DNA of 44,453 nucleotides. It comes from Bacteroidota bacterium. Its GTDB lineage: Bacteria > Bacteroidota > Bacteroidia > Cytophagales > Cyclobacteriaceae. Both the position numbers and the translations under genes were made by a program. The stretch is taken from assembly GCA_023412765.1 (NCBI GenBank), contig JAEZBX010000265.1, forward strand, positions 1 to 44,453, read 5' to 3'. Under the pieces are notes generated by a model. It did no database searches. It was not told where the DNA came from and saw nothing but the letters and a program-made list of their open reading frames with translations. Numbering within the stretch: the stretch's first letter is position 1; each line of letters opens with the position of its first letter. This document shows positions 1-8,636 of this stretch, piece after piece.

Positions 1-1296
1 CACCCGTTCCGGGTGCTTCACATGATACTCAAACTCCTCCCTGAAGTGGCGTATCGCACTGGCTACTGGCCAGGCAGCTGCGTCTCCTAAGGGACAAATC
101 GTATTTCCTTCTATTTTTTTTGCCACATCGACAAGCAGATCGATGTCGTGCATATGTCCGTGTCCATGTTCTATCCGGTGAAGCACCTTTTCCATCCAGC
201 CTGTTCCTTCGCGGCATGGACTACATTGACCACAGGACTCGTGATGATAAAACCGGGCGAACGTCAATAAATTTTTTACTATGCAGGTGGTTTCATCCAT
301 GACAATGAATCCACCGGAACCAAGCATCGTTCCACTGATAAATCCGCCTTCAGCGAGCGACTCATAAGTCATCAGCCTCGGCTCACCCTTAGCAGTTTTT
401 AGGATCAGATGGGCAGGAAGTATTGGAACGGACGAACCGCCGGCTACCACGGCTTTTAGTTTTCTTCCCTTCCAGATTCCACCACAGTATTCTTCTGAGT
501 AAATGAATTCTTCAACAGGAAGCCCCAGTTCGATCTCGTAAACTCCAGGTTTGTTGATGTGTCCACTAGCCGAAATCAATTTCGTACCTGTACTTTTTCC
601 CAACCCAACCCTAGCATATTCATCACCTCCCATGTTGACGATTGAAACGACCGCCGCTATTGTTTCCACATTGTTCACAACGGTAGGTGATGCGTACAAC
701 CCTGCCACTGCTGGGAATGGAGGTTTCAATCTTGGGTTACCTCGCTTTCCTTCCAAAGATTCAAGCAGCGCAGTTTCTTCGCCACATATATAAGCACCTG
801 CACCGGGATGAACATATAAGTCTAGTGAGTAATCTGTACCCAGAATATTTTGTCCGAGAAATCCCGCGGCATACGCTTCGTCAATAGCTCGCTCCAATAT
901 CCTGACGATATACATGTATTCGCCGCGGATATAAATGTACGCGGTCTTGGCACCAAGCGCATAGCTTGAAGCGATCATCCCTTCGATCAAAAGATGAGGG
1001 ATTTTTTCCATCAGGTAACGATCCTTAAAAGTCCCGGGCTCGCTCTCATCAGCGTTGCACACCAGGTATCGCGGTTTATCAGACTTCCTATCAAGAAAAC
1101 TCCATTTGAGTCCGGCAGGAAATCCGGCGCCACCTCTCCCACGCAATCCCGATTTCTTAACCTCTTCCATCACGCCATCAGGACTCATAGTCTTTAGCGC
1201 TTTTTCAACAGAAGAATATCCACCACGACTCCGGTAGGTTTCGAAGGAGGCGATATTGGGGACATCGATATGTTCTAATAATAGCTTTCGGGGCAT
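1..1296 (-). CDS. nuoF: NADH-quinone oxidoreductase subunit F (NuoF), C-terminus cut by window edge
   Basis: This is the NADH-binding, FMN-containing subunit of complex I. It takes electrons from NADH and passes them into the Fe-S chain. The 432 residues visible start MPRKLLLEHIDV and show the FMN/NADH glycine-rich loop GRGGAGFP (about residues 53-60), the NADESEPGTFKD block, and the [4Fe-4S] ligands in ESCGQCSPCREG with the distant Cys of NTICPLGDAAA. The family is about 440-450 residues, so only a short tail lies outside the window. The start is the first ATG after the nuoE stop, 24 bp away. It is co-directional with nuoABCDE and clearly in the same operon. Confidence 0.96.
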   Translation of the reverse strand, partial: MPRKLLLEHIDVPNIASFETYRSRGGYSSVEKALKTMSPDGVMEEVKKSGLRGRGGAGFPAGLKWSFLDRKSDKPRYLVCNADESEPGTFKDRYLMEKIPHLLIEGMIASSYALGAKTAYIYIRGEYMYIVRILERAIDEAYAAGFLGQNILGTDYSLDLYVHPGAGAYICGEETALLESLEGKRGNPRLKPPFPAVAGLYASPTVVNNVETIAAVVSIVNMGGDEYARVGLGKSTGTKLISASGHINKPGVYEIELGLPVEEFIYSEEYCGGIWKGRKLKAVVAGGSSVPILPAHLILKTAKGEPRLMTYESLAEGGFISGTMLGSGGFIVMDETTCIVKNLLTFARFYHHESCGQCSPCREGTGWMEKVLHRIEHGHGHMHDIDLLVDVAKKIEGNTICPLGDAAAWPVASAIRHFREEFEYHVKHPERV

Positions 1297-1320
1297 TTCT
1301 ATTTTTTTACATCGAAACTC

Positions 1321-1827
1321 TCAACGCATATACGAGCTGCGTTCGTTTGTATTTCTTAATTGATCGACAACTTCATCCACTTTTTCGGTTGTGAGATTCT
1401 CATAGAATTTGGATCCGCATTGCAGCATTGGAGCTGTGCCGCATGATCCAAGGCATTCTACTGTCTTGAGGGTGAACATACCATCGGCAGTTGTCTCGCC
1501 TACCTTTATGTTGAGTTTTGATTCAAGATGAGCAACTATCTCATCGGCGCCTCTCAGCCAACAAGGTCCCGTTTGACAGACTTCTATGAGGCATTTGCCT
1601 ACAGGCGAAAGGTTATACATTGAATAGAATGAGGCAACCTCATAGACTTCAATGGGTTTGATTGATAGTATGCTAGCAACGTAAGCCATAACGGCTGGGC
1701 TAAGCCATCCATCAAATTCTGCCTGCGCTAAATGTAGTACAGGCAAAAGTGCCGATTTTTGCTTTCCCTCCGGGTAACGCCTGATGATCTTGTTTACCAA
1801 AACAAGTGTCTCATCCGAGAATTGCAT
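1321..1827 (-). CDS. nuoE: NADH-quinone oxidoreductase subunit E (NuoE, 24 kDa type)
   Basis: Thioredoxin-fold [2Fe-2S] subunit of the complex I peripheral arm, next to NuoF. At 168 residues it has normal length. The four cluster cysteines are visible at about residues 84, 89, 125 and 129 in CQTGPC and CLGSCGTAP. The N-terminal helical part (KSALLPVLHLAQAEFDGWLS) is typical. It sits between nuoD (71 bp gap) and nuoF (24 bp gap), in operon order. Product assignment is certain. The first ATG is accepted as start. Confidence 0.96.
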   Translation of the reverse strand: MQFSDETLVLVNKIIRRYPEGKQKSALLPVLHLAQAEFDGWLSPAVMAYVASILSIKPIEVYEVASFYSMYNLSPVGKCLIEVCQTGPCWLRGADEIVAHLESKLNIKVGETTADGMFTLKTVECLGSCGTAPMLQCGSKFYENLTTEKVDEVVDQLRNTNERSSYMR

Positions 1828-1898
1828 TGTTATCGATTAGTTTTACAAATAATATCATGTTCAGTTCAAAAAATAGTCTAGCCACACCGTTGATACAG

Positions 1899-3107
1899 TC
1901 AGGCATCAAGTTCACCAGCGATTACATTCATGCTGCTCATCGTCAAAATCGCATCCGATAACATGGACCCTTTGATCATTTCAGGATACGCCTGATAAAA
2001 GATAAAGCAGGGTCTCCTGAAATGAAGTCGAAACGGAGTTCTTCCGCCGTCACTTATCAGATAAAACCCTAGTTCTCCATTACCACCTTCAACCGAATGA
2101 TAAACTTCACCCTTGGGAACATCTGTTTCACCCATCACAATCTTAAAATGATAGATCAGGGCTTCCATATTGTTGTACACCTCTTCCTTCGGCGGCAGGT
2201 AGAAGTCCGGAACATCTGCATGAAACGGTCCATCTGGCATTTTATGGATAGCCTGCCTTATAATGCTCAGACTTTGCCACATCTCCTCTTGTCGAACCAT
2301 GAACCGATCATAAACATCTCCGTTAAGCCCAACCGGGATAATAAACTCAAAATCCTGATAGGACGAATACGGGAGGGCTACGCGAACATCGTAGTCCACT
2401 CCTGCAGCTCTCAAGTTCGGCCCGGAGAAACTATAATTCAAAGCTCTCTCAGCGGTGATTCCACCAACGCCGACTGTTCTATCTATAAATATGCGATTTC
2501 GTTTCAGCAGGTCTTCAAATTCTTTTAACACCTTCGGAAATTCCTTAAGAAACCTGTTGATCTTATCCCATGCCTTCGGAGAAAAGTCGCGTTCAAAGCC
2601 ACCAATGCGACCGATGTTTGAGGTGAGGCGGGCACCACAGATTTCCTCATAGATCTCGTATACCAGCTCTCGCTGCTGAAACATATAAACAAAGCCGGTA
2701 AGCGCGCCAGTGTCTACACCGATAACAGCATTGCAAATCAGGTGATCCGTAATACGCGCAAGCTCCATAATAATTACGCGCAGATATTGAACGCGCTTCG
2801 GTATTTCTAAGCCCAATAATTTTTCAACCGTCATGTGCCAGCCGATATTGTTTATCGGTGCTGAGCAATAGTTCATACGGTCAGTGATTGGAGTAATCTG
2901 GTAGAATGGTCTGCGTTCGGCGAGTTTTTCAAACGCTCTGTGAATATAACCGATCGTTGGTGTCGATTCAACGATAACCTCCCCATCCATCTTTAATACA
3001 TTTTGAAAAATACCGTGCGTCGCCGGGTGTGTAGGCCCAAGATTGAGGTAGGAATATTGTTTCTCCTCAGGTTGAAAAAATTGATCGGTTGTATCCTTAA
3101 TCTCCAT
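1899..3107 (-). CDS. nuoD: NADH-quinone oxidoreductase subunit D (NuoD, 49 kDa type)
   Basis: Peripheral-arm subunit that forms the quinone-binding cavity together with NuoB. The 402-residue protein shows GPTHPATHG near the N-terminus (the His-bearing quinone loop), the INNIGWHMTVEKLLG block, and GELGFYLISDGG with FRLHFRRPCF near the C-terminus. The gene is separate from nuoC, unlike the fused nuoCD of enterobacteria; separate genes are usual in this phylum. Its ATG overlaps the nuoC TAA stop by one base (TAATG), which implies translational coupling. Confidence 0.97.
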   Translation of the reverse strand: MEIKDTTDQFFQPEEKQYSYLNLGPTHPATHGIFQNVLKMDGEVIVESTPTIGYIHRAFEKLAERRPFYQITPITDRMNYCSAPINNIGWHMTVEKLLGLEIPKRVQYLRVIIMELARITDHLICNAVIGVDTGALTGFVYMFQQRELVYEIYEEICGARLTSNIGRIGGFERDFSPKAWDKINRFLKEFPKVLKEFEDLLKRNRIFIDRTVGVGGITAERALNYSFSGPNLRAAGVDYDVRVALPYSSYQDFEFIIPVGLNGDVYDRFMVRQEEMWQSLSIIRQAIHKMPDGPFHADVPDFYLPPKEEVYNNMEALIYHFKIVMGETDVPKGEVYHSVEGGNGELGFYLISDGGRTPFRLHFRRPCFIFYQAYPEMIKGSMLSDAILTMSSMNVIAGELDA

Positions 3108-3610
3108 TAGCGGCCGAACATCGAGTCGTTTTTATCGTGGCGAACCTGATCTTCAAGCGGATATTCCTTACGCAGGGGAAAAATTATCATTTCATCCACG
3201 TTCAGTATCCTTTTTAGATTTGGATGTCCTTCAAAGTTAACTCCAAAAAAATCGTAAGTCTCCCGTTCCATCCAGTTAGCAGCCTGAAATACGGAAGTGA
3301 CCGTGGGCACGGTTGGATTTGCTTCAGGGAGATATACTTTGAGTCTCAATCTCACGTTGGCGTATAGGTTATGAAGCTGATACATTACCGCTATCTGTTG
3401 GAGGTCAGGATAATGAATGCCGCACAGAGTAGTGAGATATTGAAATTTAAGTTCTGGATGATCGTATAAAAATCGAATGATATCAATTATTCTTTCTTTC
3501 TTCAAGGTGATCGTCAGAAAATCATATAGCATTCCTGAGTGAAGAACCTGATCTTCAAATCTTTCTTTGATGCTGCCTACGATTTTATCCTGTAAGACTG
3601 CATCCATCAT
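3107..3610 (-). CDS. nuoC: NADH-quinone oxidoreductase subunit C (NuoC, 30 kDa type)
   Basis: Small peripheral-arm subunit that packs against NuoD. It has 167 residues. The family signature lies in the second half: ANWMERETYDFFGVNFEGHPNLKRIL, followed by FPLRKEYPLEDQVRHD (each motif quoted only in part by position: roughly residues 110-135 and 144-160). The start ATG overlaps the nuoB stop by four bases (ATGA), and the stop overlaps the nuoD start by one base. Translation of B, C and D is therefore probably coupled. Confidence 0.95.
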   Translation of the reverse strand: MMDAVLQDKIVGSIKERFEDQVLHSGMLYDFLTITLKKERIIDIIRFLYDHPELKFQYLTTLCGIHYPDLQQIAVMYQLHNLYANVRLRLKVYLPEANPTVPTVTSVFQAANWMERETYDFFGVNFEGHPNLKRILNVDEMIIFPLRKEYPLEDQVRHDKNDSMFGR

Positions 3611-4167
3611 TCAATTCCGTAAGCATTTAACATCGCCTTATATTCTTCGGAATCTCGTCGACGCAAGGACTCATTCTCTACCAAGTGCTGAATTTTGAGT
3701 ATGCCATCAATTATCTGTTCAGGTCGCGGAGGACATCCAGGAACATAAACATCTACCGGAATAATCCGGTCTATTCCCTGCAGGACGCTATATGTGTCGA
3801 AGATCCCGCCGCTACAAGCGCACGCACCTACGGAAAGTACCCACCTGGGCTCAGCCATTTGTTCATAAACCTGACGAAGAACGGGACCCATTTTCTTGGC
3901 GATGGTCCCCATCACCATTAACAGGTCTGCCTGCCGGGGGGAAAAACTCAGTCGTTCAGATCCAAAGCGAGCCAAATCGTAGTGTGCCCCCATCGTTGCC
4001 ATAAACTCGATACCACAACATGAAGTAGCAAACGGCAAAGGCCATATAGAATTTTTTCTGGCCATACCCACAACCTTTTCAAGACTCGTGGCAAAAAAGC
4101 CGGCGCCCTCCACTCCCTGTGGTTTTTCGCCAACGCGCACTTTTCCCGATGTCGTTTTGTCGCTCAC
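3607..4167 (-). CDS. nuoB: NADH-quinone oxidoreductase subunit B (NuoB, PSST type)
   Basis: Carries cluster N2, the last [4Fe-4S] centre before quinone. The ligand cysteines are visible: the tandem Cys pair in SCCGIEFMA (residues 50-51), the Cys of GACACSGG (about 116) and the Cys of PGCPPRPEQ (about 145). The 186-residue length is normal. Only one base separates it from the nuoA stop, and it overlaps nuoC by four bases. Confidence 0.97.
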   Translation of the reverse strand: MSDKTTSGKVRVGEKPQGVEGAGFFATSLEKVVGMARKNSIWPLPFATSCCGIEFMATMGAHYDLARFGSERLSFSPRQADLLMVMGTIAKKMGPVLRQVYEQMAEPRWVLSVGACACSGGIFDTYSVLQGIDRIIPVDVYVPGCPPRPEQIIDGILKIQHLVENESLRRRDSEEYKAMLNAYGIE

Positions 4168-4168
4168 C

Positions 4169-4540
4169 CTACTCCTCCCAGGTTAATGCACCCTTCTTCT
4201 TGATATAAAAGAATCCGATAAGCAATGCAGTGATGAATAATAACATTTCCAAAAAACCAGCGACTTTCAATTCCTTGAAATTGACAGCCCATGGATACAT
4301 AAATATTACCTCGATATCGAAGAGGACAAAAAGTATAGCAACAAGGAAATATTTAATATTGAAAGGCGCCCTCGCATTACCCTTTGATTCGATCCCGCAC
4401 TCGAATGTTTCAAGCTTAGTTTTGGTTTTCCTCTTCGGGCCAAGCAAGTGAGTTGCTAACATAGTGACTCCTACAAAGCCGACAGCCAGTAGGAACATGA
4501 GCACAACGGGTGCATACTCAATTAACTGTGGGTCTTTCAT
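4169..4540 (-). CDS. nuoA: NADH-quinone oxidoreductase subunit A (NuoA)
   Basis: Small membrane-arm subunit with three predicted transmembrane helices (about residues 9-31, 65-84 and 94-112). It has the conserved loop bearing KLETFECGIES, whose Cys lies near the quinone cavity, and the acidic FVLFDIEVIFMYPWA segment. It has 123 residues. It is the first gene of the visible nuo block, and the 108 bp before it should hold the operon promoter. I could not pick a convincing -33/-7 pair there. Confidence 0.96.
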   Translation of the reverse strand: MKDPQLIEYAPVVLMFLLAVGFVGVTMLATHLLGPKRKTKTKLETFECGIESKGNARAPFNIKYFLVAILFVLFDIEVIFMYPWAVNFKELKVAGFLEMLLFITALLIGFFYIKKKGALTWEE

Positions 4541-4648
4541 TAGGCCCGAAATTACGAAATATCCTACCTAAACTTCTCGCTTATGAAGGGCAAAATATTA
4601 CATTGATCTGGTGCACACGTTTGTCACCAAACGCAGTGAGTTGAACAG

Positions 4649-5266
4649 TTAATTTCCCTCTGGCTTCTTTTTCCTGAAGAAGGAAATAATAAGTGGCACA
4701 GTGGTAACGAGTATCATCCCGAAAACGATGTATTCGAGATACTCGATAAGATGTGGAAAGGCGTTGCCCAGAAGATGTCCTGCCATAACCATCGTTACAA
4801 CCCAAATACTGGCACCCAGCACGTTGTAAATAAAAAACTTATTAAAGTTTATATGGGTCATACCGGCAAGAATAGGTACGAAAGTGCGAACTATTGGAAG
4901 AAACCTGCCGAGGACAAATGCCATCATACCGTGCCTTTGATAAAATTCCTCCGTCATCTCGATATACCTCTTCCGATAAAAGAAATTTTCGCTTCTGTTC
5001 TCAAGGTATGACTTTGCCCATCTTCCCACACCATAACCGACTGTTGTGCCCAGGACAGCAGCGGTGATCAGAAGTACAATTAGAATACCAACGGGTGTAT
5101 CAATGTACGGCGACTCAGCCAAAAGGCCTGCCGCAAATAAGAGTGAATCACCCGGCAGAAAAAATCCAAAAAACAATCCTGTTTCGGCAAAGATTATTGC
5201 TAATAAAAGTACTAACCCTCCATACTGAATTAGCGCTTCAGGATTCACAAGTTCTGATATCGACAT
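4649..5266 (-). CDS. DedA family integral membrane protein
   Basis: DedA/SNARE-associated (VTT domain) inner-membrane protein of 205 residues. Members take part in lipid-carrier flipping and membrane homeostasis; the substrate of this one is unknown. Visible family features are ETGLFFGFFLPGDSLLFAAG near the N-terminus, GYGVGRWAK, the re-entrant-loop motif FYQRHGMMAFVLGRFLPIVRT (about residues 108-128), and GASIWVV. The C-terminus is basic (FFRKKKPEGN). It is co-directional with nuo, with a 108 bp gap to nuoA. No functional link to complex I is implied. Confidence 0.92.
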   Translation of the reverse strand: MSISELVNPEALIQYGGLVLLLAIIFAETGLFFGFFLPGDSLLFAAGLLAESPYIDTPVGILIVLLITAAVLGTTVGYGVGRWAKSYLENRSENFFYRKRYIEMTEEFYQRHGMMAFVLGRFLPIVRTFVPILAGMTHINFNKFFIYNVLGASIWVVTMVMAGHLLGNAFPHLIEYLEYIVFGMILVTTVPLIISFFRKKKPEGN

Positions 5267-5332
5267 TTAAAAAATCACTAGTTTAAATCGGAGTATCCTG
5301 AAATGGATCTCTCCAGTTAATTATTCCTTTTG

Positions 5333-5365
5333 TTAATCAAGCTCATTATAATAAAGCTTGGTTAA
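5333..5365. terminator. Imperfect palindrome, possible terminator
   Basis: The 11-base arms TTAATCAAGCT (5333-5343) and AGCTTGGTTAA (5355-5365) pair with a single G-T wobble around an 11-base loop. The right arm contains the stop codon of the doubtful ORF at 5362-5709. No clear T tract follows on either strand, so a terminator role is only a guess. Confidence 0.35.
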
Positions 5366-5709
5366 GGAACAGTGGAGAATGCGAACACATAGAATACATT
5401 CCGTTGATATGCATTCACAAAGAGCAATTTCATACTATTCAATTTAACATCTCTAACAACCAGCGCGACATGCCGGAGCGGAGACGGCAGAAACGTCAGC
5501 TTCTTAAAGATATCCACAAGCAGCCGAGTTCGTAGTCGATCATGTGGGACAATTATTGTTTCAGGTTCATCACCGTCACAAGTTATAGCGCTCATCTTCT
5601 TTCGAGGGCCCGAATCCACCTGTATGGTGGCAATGAAGCTCATCATAAGGAGGATTCCAATAGCAGCTGCCTTGCTTAATTTCCCTGATTTTGACGCAAT
5701 TATGCCCAT
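5362..5709 (-). CDS. Doubtful small ORF, unknown product
   Basis: An open frame of 115 codons starting MGIIASKSGKLSKAA, with one hydrophobic stretch (AAAIGILLMMSFIATI, about residues 13-28) that could be a signal anchor. The rest is mixed and basic with no motif I recognise. The only Cys is in SAITCDGDEPE. It fills an otherwise empty interval between dedA and lutC, and no longer competing frame exists. It could be a lineage-specific secreted protein or non-coding DNA; composition does not decide. Confidence 0.35.
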   Translation of the reverse strand: MGIIASKSGKLSKAAAIGILLMMSFIATIQVDSGPRKKMSAITCDGDEPETIIVPHDRLRTRLLVDIFKKLTFLPSPLRHVALVVRDVKLNSMKLLFVNAYQRNVFYVFAFSTVP

Positions 5710-5846
5710 ATTAATCCATAAAGGTAAGAGAAAATTCGTACTGGAGGCAAACCATTGTTATGTCCCGGTGACTAACCAGAACATTGAAACTTGTTGAGGA
5801 GCTTTTTACTAAGATGACCTGAAGTCGAACCTGGAATTTTTCGGTT

Positions 5847-6422
5847 TCAGCCCAACAGGAAAATGATCAGACTTTTGGGACCATGAGCTCCGAAAACAAG
5901 TGACTGCTCTATGTCGGCCGTCTTGGACGGGCCGGCTATGAACACCCCAAAGTTATACTCAGTTAATCCGATCCCTTCATAGGCATCGTGAAGGGTAGGA
6001 ATGACCGTCTTTCTCTCTACGACCAATGCCAGGTGTTGTACAATAAAAGGCAAGGCACGGTCACCCATCAGCGAATCAGTAATCCATACAGCTCCATTTT
6101 CAGCCACGCCAAAATGCCCGGGCAGTATTGCAAGATCTACATCCTCGAAGGTGTGTGGATCAGCTGCAACGTGTGGACTATACCAGGGTACGGTATTCAT
6201 GGGCGACACGATCTTCGCCGACGGAAACAATTCTTCTACAATCCCCGGCACCTCGTCCATCGACTTGATCTCGATCACCTTCCCTCCGACTGCAGTTACC
6301 ATTTCCACAAAACGTTGGATCGTATCACCCAAAGGAATTGAGATATCTTTGAGTGTCGGCAATGGAGTATCTGAGACTTTCGCACCCGATATGCGTTGCA
6401 GGATTTTTTCCCTATTTCCCAT
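5847..6422 (-). CDS. lutC: Lactate utilization protein C (LUD domain)
   Basis: LUD-domain (YkgG/LutC) protein of 191 residues, third component of the LutABC L-lactate oxidation system that converts lactate to pyruvate. The central and C-terminal family blocks are visible: FGVAENGAVWITDS (about residues 104-117), RALPFIVQHLALVV, and FIAGPSKTADIEQSLVFGAHGP near the end (its GPSKTADIE core is diagnostic). The start overlaps the lutB 3' end by 11 bp, consistent with an operon. Confidence 0.93.
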   Translation of the reverse strand: MGNREKILQRISGAKVSDTPLPTLKDISIPLGDTIQRFVEMVTAVGGKVIEIKSMDEVPGIVEELFPSAKIVSPMNTVPWYSPHVAADPHTFEDVDLAILPGHFGVAENGAVWITDSLMGDRALPFIVQHLALVVERKTVIPTLHDAYEGIGLTEYNFGVFIAGPSKTADIEQSLVFGAHGPKSLIIFLLG

Positions 6423-7803
6423 CCTTCCGATTTATTTTATACCATTCCTTAAATGACTTTGACGGAGGCGCCGGCATCTCCCTTCGTGTATACCATGGGT
6501 TGAATCGATTGCTTACAACAGAGGGAATGTTTTTCATTACCTTCCTTCCAAGGCGTCCGGTCCATTCAAACAACAATGAGTTTGAAAGAATGTCCGCCAT
6601 GAATTTCATGCCCAGCGACTTTCCGGCAGAGGCATGTTTATTTTTTACGATCACCTGTCTCCATTTATAAAGCTGATCATGGATATCAATCTTAACTGGA
6701 CAGACGTTGCTGCAAGATCCACACAGAGTTGATGCGAATGGAAGATCCGCATATTCCTTCATGTCGATGCCAGGTGCAAGGATAGCTCCAATCGGTCCGG
6801 CTATCGCATAGTGATAACTGTGTCCACCACTGCGGCGGTAAACGGGACAGGTATTCATACAGGCACCACACCGAATACATTTCAAAGCTCCTCTGAAGTC
6901 ATCGCTTTTCAATCTTTCTGACCGCCCATTGTCGACAAGAACTAAATGAATCTCTTGACCGTCACGCGGTTTTCTGAAATGGCTGGAGTATGTCGTTATC
7001 GGTTGCCCGGTAGCGCTACGCGCCAGCAATCTTAAAAATATTCCAAGGTGTTTTCTCTGAGGTATAATCTTTTCAATACCCATGCATGCGATATGAGTAT
7101 CTGCAAGCTGTACACCGAGGTCAGCGTTCCCTTCATTGGTACACACAACAATTTCACCAGTTTCAGCAACAGCGAAATTTACACCGGTGAGCGCCAGAGA
7201 ACTTTGCATGAAATGCTGACGCAGATGAGCACGGGCCGCCGATGTTAATAGTTGGGGATCAGCATTACCTTGAGGAGTCCCCAAGTGCTTGTTGAACAGT
7301 TCTCCAATCTCCTCTTTCTTCTTATGTATACAGGGCAACACAATATGACTTGGAGATTCTTTTGCCAGTTGGACGATCCTCTCACCGAGATCGGTGTCAA
7401 CAACTTCAATACCCTTTGACTCAAGATATTCATTCAAGTGACACTCTTCTGTAAGCATCGACTTGCTCTTCACGATCCTCGTAACACCTTTATCTTGAAT
7501 GATGTTGTGGACAATTTCATTATGATCCTTTGCAGTAGCAGCCCAATGTACATGTACTCCATTTGCCATTGCTTCCTTCTCAAACTGCACCAGATAATTG
7601 TGAAGATTGCCAAGGACATTTTCTTTTATCTGGGATGCCAGCGATCGCAGTTCCTCCCATTCAGTAATTTGACGAGCTGCTTTGTCTCGCTTTTCGCGCA
7701 CAAACCATAGTGTCTTGTCATGCCAATCGACACGCTTTTCATCCCGGTTAAAAACTGCAGAAAGCGTCGCGTGATCCAATATACTTTTGTTCTGTTCCAT
7801 CAC
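6412..7803 (-). CDS. lutB: Lactate utilization iron-sulfur protein B
   Basis: LutB/YkgF-type protein of 463 residues: an N-terminal LUD domain (about 60-295), then a ferredoxin-like part with the cluster motif CIRCGACMNTCP (Cys 309, 312, 315, 319) and a second set CGSCSNVCP (361, 364, 368), then a basic C-terminal tail. It is thought to relay electrons in L-lactate oxidation with LutA and LutC. Its ATG overlaps the lutA stop by four bases (ATGA). The operon context makes the assignment firm. Confidence 0.95.
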   Translation of the reverse strand: MMEQNKSILDHATLSAVFNRDEKRVDWHDKTLWFVREKRDKAARQITEWEELRSLASQIKENVLGNLHNYLVQFEKEAMANGVHVHWAATAKDHNEIVHNIIQDKGVTRIVKSKSMLTEECHLNEYLESKGIEVVDTDLGERIVQLAKESPSHIVLPCIHKKKEEIGELFNKHLGTPQGNADPQLLTSAARAHLRQHFMQSSLALTGVNFAVAETGEIVVCTNEGNADLGVQLADTHIACMGIEKIIPQRKHLGIFLRLLARSATGQPITTYSSHFRKPRDGQEIHLVLVDNGRSERLKSDDFRGALKCIRCGACMNTCPVYRRSGGHSYHYAIAGPIGAILAPGIDMKEYADLPFASTLCGSCSNVCPVKIDIHDQLYKWRQVIVKNKHASAGKSLGMKFMADILSNSLLFEWTGRLGRKVMKNIPSVVSNRFNPWYTRREMPAPPSKSFKEWYKINRKDGK

Positions 7804-8537
7804 TCGTTAGAGTTTAAGATTTCTGCAATGTGCAAGACCCGAACATTGCTGTTATTTCTTCGAAGTATTCCTTCAAGATGCATCAGGCAAGACATGTCGC
7901 TTCCAGTAATAACTTCCGCGCCATGAGATATATGATCTCGAACACGATCTGCACCCATTTTAACAGACACTGCTTCTTCGGTCACACAGAAAGTTCCGCC
8001 GAATCCGCAACATTCGTCAGCACGATCCAGGTTTATCAGCTTCAACCCGGAAACCATATTCAGCAGATACTCGGATTTCGAAAACGCAGGTCCAACGATT
8101 TCCGACATTTGCGCCAGCTTCAAACCTCTTTGCCCATGACAACTATGATGTAGTCCGACGAGATGAGGAAACTTTGCAGATAACGTATCTATCTTCAAAA
8201 TATCAGTAAGGAATTCAGTTAGTTCAAACGTTCTTGCTCTAATTTCCTTCGCATCATCGGGAGATTTTTCAGACATCAAGTGATACTTTACATGCAGAAC
8301 ACAACTTCCTGATGGAGAAACTATATAATCGAATTTTTGAAAGTTCTTTACAAAAAGTTCTGACGTCTCCTTTGTCTTATGCTCAAAGCCCGCGTTTGCC
8401 ATAGGCTGACCGCAGCACGTCTGACTTTCTGGATAAAATACTTCTACCCCTAGTTTTTCCAATAGCTCGAGCGTTGCAATTGCCACCTTTGGATAGAATT
8501 GATCGATATAGCAGGGCACAAAAAGGGCGACTTGCAT
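7800..8537 (-). CDS. lutA: Lactate utilization protein A (two CCG domains)
   Basis: LutA/YkgE-type (Fe-S)-binding protein of 245 residues with two cysteine-rich CCG domains. CCGQPMANAG (Cys 41-42) and CCGFGGTFCV (Cys 176-177) are visible, with additional Cys in VPCYIDQFYP and HHSCHGQRG. Domains of this type bind Fe-S clusters, as in heterodisulfide reductase HdrB. It is the first gene of lutABC. The upstream 50 bp is AT-rich and contains TATATTTT, a near match to the Bacteroidota -7 box, but no convincing -33 partner. Confidence 0.94.
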   Translation of the reverse strand: MQVALFVPCYIDQFYPKVAIATLELLEKLGVEVFYPESQTCCGQPMANAGFEHKTKETSELFVKNFQKFDYIVSPSGSCVLHVKYHLMSEKSPDDAKEIRARTFELTEFLTDILKIDTLSAKFPHLVGLHHSCHGQRGLKLAQMSEIVGPAFSKSEYLLNMVSGLKLINLDRADECCGFGGTFCVTEEAVSVKMGADRVRDHISHGAEVITGSDMSCLMHLEGILRRNNSNVRVLHIAEILNSNE

Positions 8538-8591
8538 AGAGACATTAAAATATATTTAAATGTAAACCTTATGACGAATATCGGGAAATAA

Positions 8592-8617
8592 AAAAGGTTG
8601 GCATCAGCCAACCTTTT
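8592..8617 (-). terminator. Rho-independent terminator after gyrA-TPR unit
   Basis: A perfect 11-bp stem (AAAAGGTTGGC, loop ATCA, GCCAACCTTTT). Read on the minus strand it is followed by a T-rich run. It lies 20 bp after the stop of the TPR gene (8637) and just upstream of lutA, so it should end gyrA-TPR transcription before lutABC. Confidence 0.85.
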
Positions 8618-8636
8618 CCTAATAAGCACGGACTGT

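Noticed and set aside
2097..2528. A 143-codon open frame on the plus strand
   Set aside because: Fully antisense to nuoD, whose product is certain.
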